Origin: Rhizobiaceae bacterium
GTDB lineage: Bacteria > Pseudomonadota > Alphaproteobacteria > Rhizobiales > Rhizobiaceae
Assembly: GCA_020696915.1 (NCBI GenBank)
Contig: JAJFMR010000338.1
Location: 1 to 7,102 of the forward strand
Direction of reading: 5' to 3'
Length of the DNA: 7,102 bases
The position numbers and the translations under genes were made by a program. Positions 6,081-7,102 of this stretch are shown in pieces (the first letter of the stretch is position 1; each line of letters begins with the position of its first letter). The notes below the pieces were generated by a model that searched no databases, had not been told where the DNA came from, and worked only from the letters and a program-made list of their open reading frames with translations.

Positions 6081-6931
6081 GACGCGTTCTCCCTGCGGCC
6101 GACGAGCAGAGTGAGGCCCACCAGTGCGAGCGAGATGAGCACCAGGAACGCCGCCATTGCCGCGGCGAAGGGCATGTTCGACTGGTAGATCGCCTGGTCG
6201 GTGATGAGCACCGAAAGGGTCCAGTGCTGCGGCCGGCCGAGAATTTGCGGCAACAGGTAGGAGCCCAGCGCGAACACGAAAACCATGATGATGGTGGCGA
6301 CGAGGGTATTGCGCAACGCCGGCACGACGACGTTGAAGAAAGCGCGGATCGGCGAGGAGCCGAGCGTGCGCGCCACTTCGAGCAGCGTCGTATCGAGCCG
6401 CACCAAAGCGGGATAGAGCACGAGCACGGTGTAGGGCAGCGCCTGATACACCATTCCGGTCAGCACGGCGCCAAAGGATGGCAGCAACGCCACGGGCTCG
6501 TCCATGAGCCCGAGCCAGACGAACAGGTTGGTAATGCCGGCGGTGCGCGAAAACAGCGTCGACCACGCAAAGCCAATGATGACCTCCGACAGCGACAGCA
6601 CCGACAGCAGCGCGACCAGCCAGACGGTCTGGACCATCCGCGACTGCCTGGTGAGCAGGTAGGTGAACGGGAAGGCGATGGCGACACAGCAGATAGCCAC
6701 CAGCACCGACAGCACCAGCGAGAAACCGAGCACGCGGCCGAAGAACAGCGACAGGAACCGGCCATAATTGTCCAGCGTGAAATCGGTCGTGTAAAAGCCG
6801 GCGGGGTCGCGCTGGAAGAAGCTGACAGCGATCATCGTCGAGAAGGGCACGACGAAGAAGACGACCAGCATCACGCCCGGGAAGACGAGCGGCCCGTAGT
6901 CGGCGACGGACGTTGGCGGTTCGCGCCTCAT
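6077..6931 (-). CDS. ABC transporter inner-membrane permease, PotB-like (polyamine/opine family)
   Basis: This 284-residue permease is the first membrane subunit of the importer. A short cytoplasmic N-terminus leads into a membrane helix at about 15-37, then a periplasmic segment with FTLDNYGRF, a common feature of PotB-type proteins. Further helices lie near 67-94, 103-126, 150-175, 207-229 and 255-277. The EAA-like loop is LLEVARTLGSSPIRAFFNVV (about 183-202, E185 and G191), so the canonical EAA reads EVA here. The protein ends in a charged GRRENAS tail. ATG 6931 overlaps the stop of the ATP-binding subunit and its own stop overlaps the next permease, both as ATGA, so the three subunits are translated as one coupled unit. 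No solute-binding protein gene is inside the window; it probably lies upstream, beyond the right edge. Confidence 0.9.
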   Translation of the reverse strand: MRREPPTSVADYGPLVFPGVMLVVFFVVPFSTMIAVSFFQRDPAGFYTTDFTLDNYGRFLSLFFGRVLGFSLVLSVLVAICCVAIAFPFTYLLTRQSRMVQTVWLVALLSVLSLSEVIIGFAWSTLFSRTAGITNLFVWLGLMDEPVALLPSFGAVLTGMVYQALPYTVLVLYPALVRLDTTLLEVARTLGSSPIRAFFNVVVPALRNTLVATIIMVFVFALGSYLLPQILGRPQHWTLSVLITDQAIYQSNMPFAAAMAAFLVLISLALVGLTLLVGRRENAS

Positions 6932-7102
6932 GACTTCACAACCACGCAGCTTTCGGCGGGCAGGATGACGCCGACCTTGTCGCCGATCGCGGCGTCGACG
7001 CGTTCGCGAGGCGTGGTCACCGCAACGATGGTCGAGCCGCCCGCTTCGACGTAGGTCTCTATCGTTGCACCGAGATCGCGCACGAAGGTCACCGTGCCGT
7101 CG
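6928..7102 (-). CDS. ABC transporter ATP-binding subunit, C-terminal TOBE region (5' part beyond window edge)
   Basis: The last 57 residues of a PotA/UgpC-type ATPase are encoded here, ending at TGA 6930-6928. The segment starts DGTVTFVRDLGATIETYVEA, continues with a GGSTIVAV strand and ends DKVGVILPAESCVVVKS. This is the usual alternation of the C-terminal TOBE domain, which sits beside the nucleotide-binding domain and helps regulate it. Walker A, the ABC signature and Walker B lie outside the window, so the ATPase itself cannot be checked. Its TGA overlaps the permease ATG, which strongly supports a common operon. Confidence 0.85.
   Translation of the reverse strand, partial: DGTVTFVRDLGATIETYVEAGGSTIVAVTTPRERVDAAIGDKVGVILPAESCVVVKS

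Noticed and set aside
4926..6188. A 420-codon plus-strand frame rich in Arg, Asp, Glu and Gln
   Set aside because: It is antisense to the PotC-like permease and the start of gbuA. The polar repeats are the expected complement of membrane-helix codons.
6224..7054. A 276-codon plus-strand frame rich in His, Glu, Gln and Arg
   Set aside because: It is antisense to the PotB-like permease and the ATPase tail. Its composition mirrors hydrophobic codons read in reverse.

Overview
The window is GC-rich, tightly packed bacterial DNA in which every credible gene lies on the minus strand. Protein character and gene layout suggest an alphaproteobacterium, most likely of the Hyphomicrobiales (Mesorhizobium/Phyllobacteriaceae-like). 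That placement rests on gene style and not on a marker gene.

In the direction of transcription (right to left) the window holds two blocks. The first is the end of an ABC importer of the polyamine/opine type: the C-terminal TOBE tail of an ATP-binding subunit (6928 to the right edge) and two inner-membrane permeases (6077-6931 and 5280-6080). These are joined by ATGA stop/start overlaps. A 190-base spacer with a strong hairpin follows. The second block is a set of enzymes for breakdown of arginine through guanidino intermediates: guanidinobutyrase GbuA (4136-5089), a 165-base spacer, a broken AruI-type 5-guanidino-2-oxopentanoate decarboxylase (2406-3970), a remnant of an aldehyde dehydrogenase (2094-2402), a DadA-type FAD-dependent D-amino acid dehydrogenase (847-2097) and a PLP-dependent amino acid racemase of the alanine/ornithine racemase family (839 to the left edge).

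Read together, the genes spell a route in which L-arginine is racemised to D-arginine and oxidised to 2-ketoarginine (5-guanidino-2-oxopentanoate). That product is decarboxylated to 4-guanidinobutyraldehyde, oxidised to 4-guanidinobutanoate and hydrolysed to GABA plus urea. The racemase/dehydrogenase pair would replace the AruH transaminase of the Pseudomonas pathway. The individual family calls are well supported by sequence; the joined pathway is inference.

The main oddity is that the two middle steps are damaged. The decarboxylase has lost about 46 bases (some 15 residues including the conserved GPG segment), which shifts the frame. The aldehyde dehydrogenase is reduced to about 100 codons of its N-terminal region, with a further internal shortening. 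The first two steps and GbuA look intact, at least as far as the window shows. The locus therefore looks like an eroding catabolic operon whose middle steps are lost or supplied elsewhere. No RNA genes, mobile elements, CRISPR arrays or clear promoters were seen.
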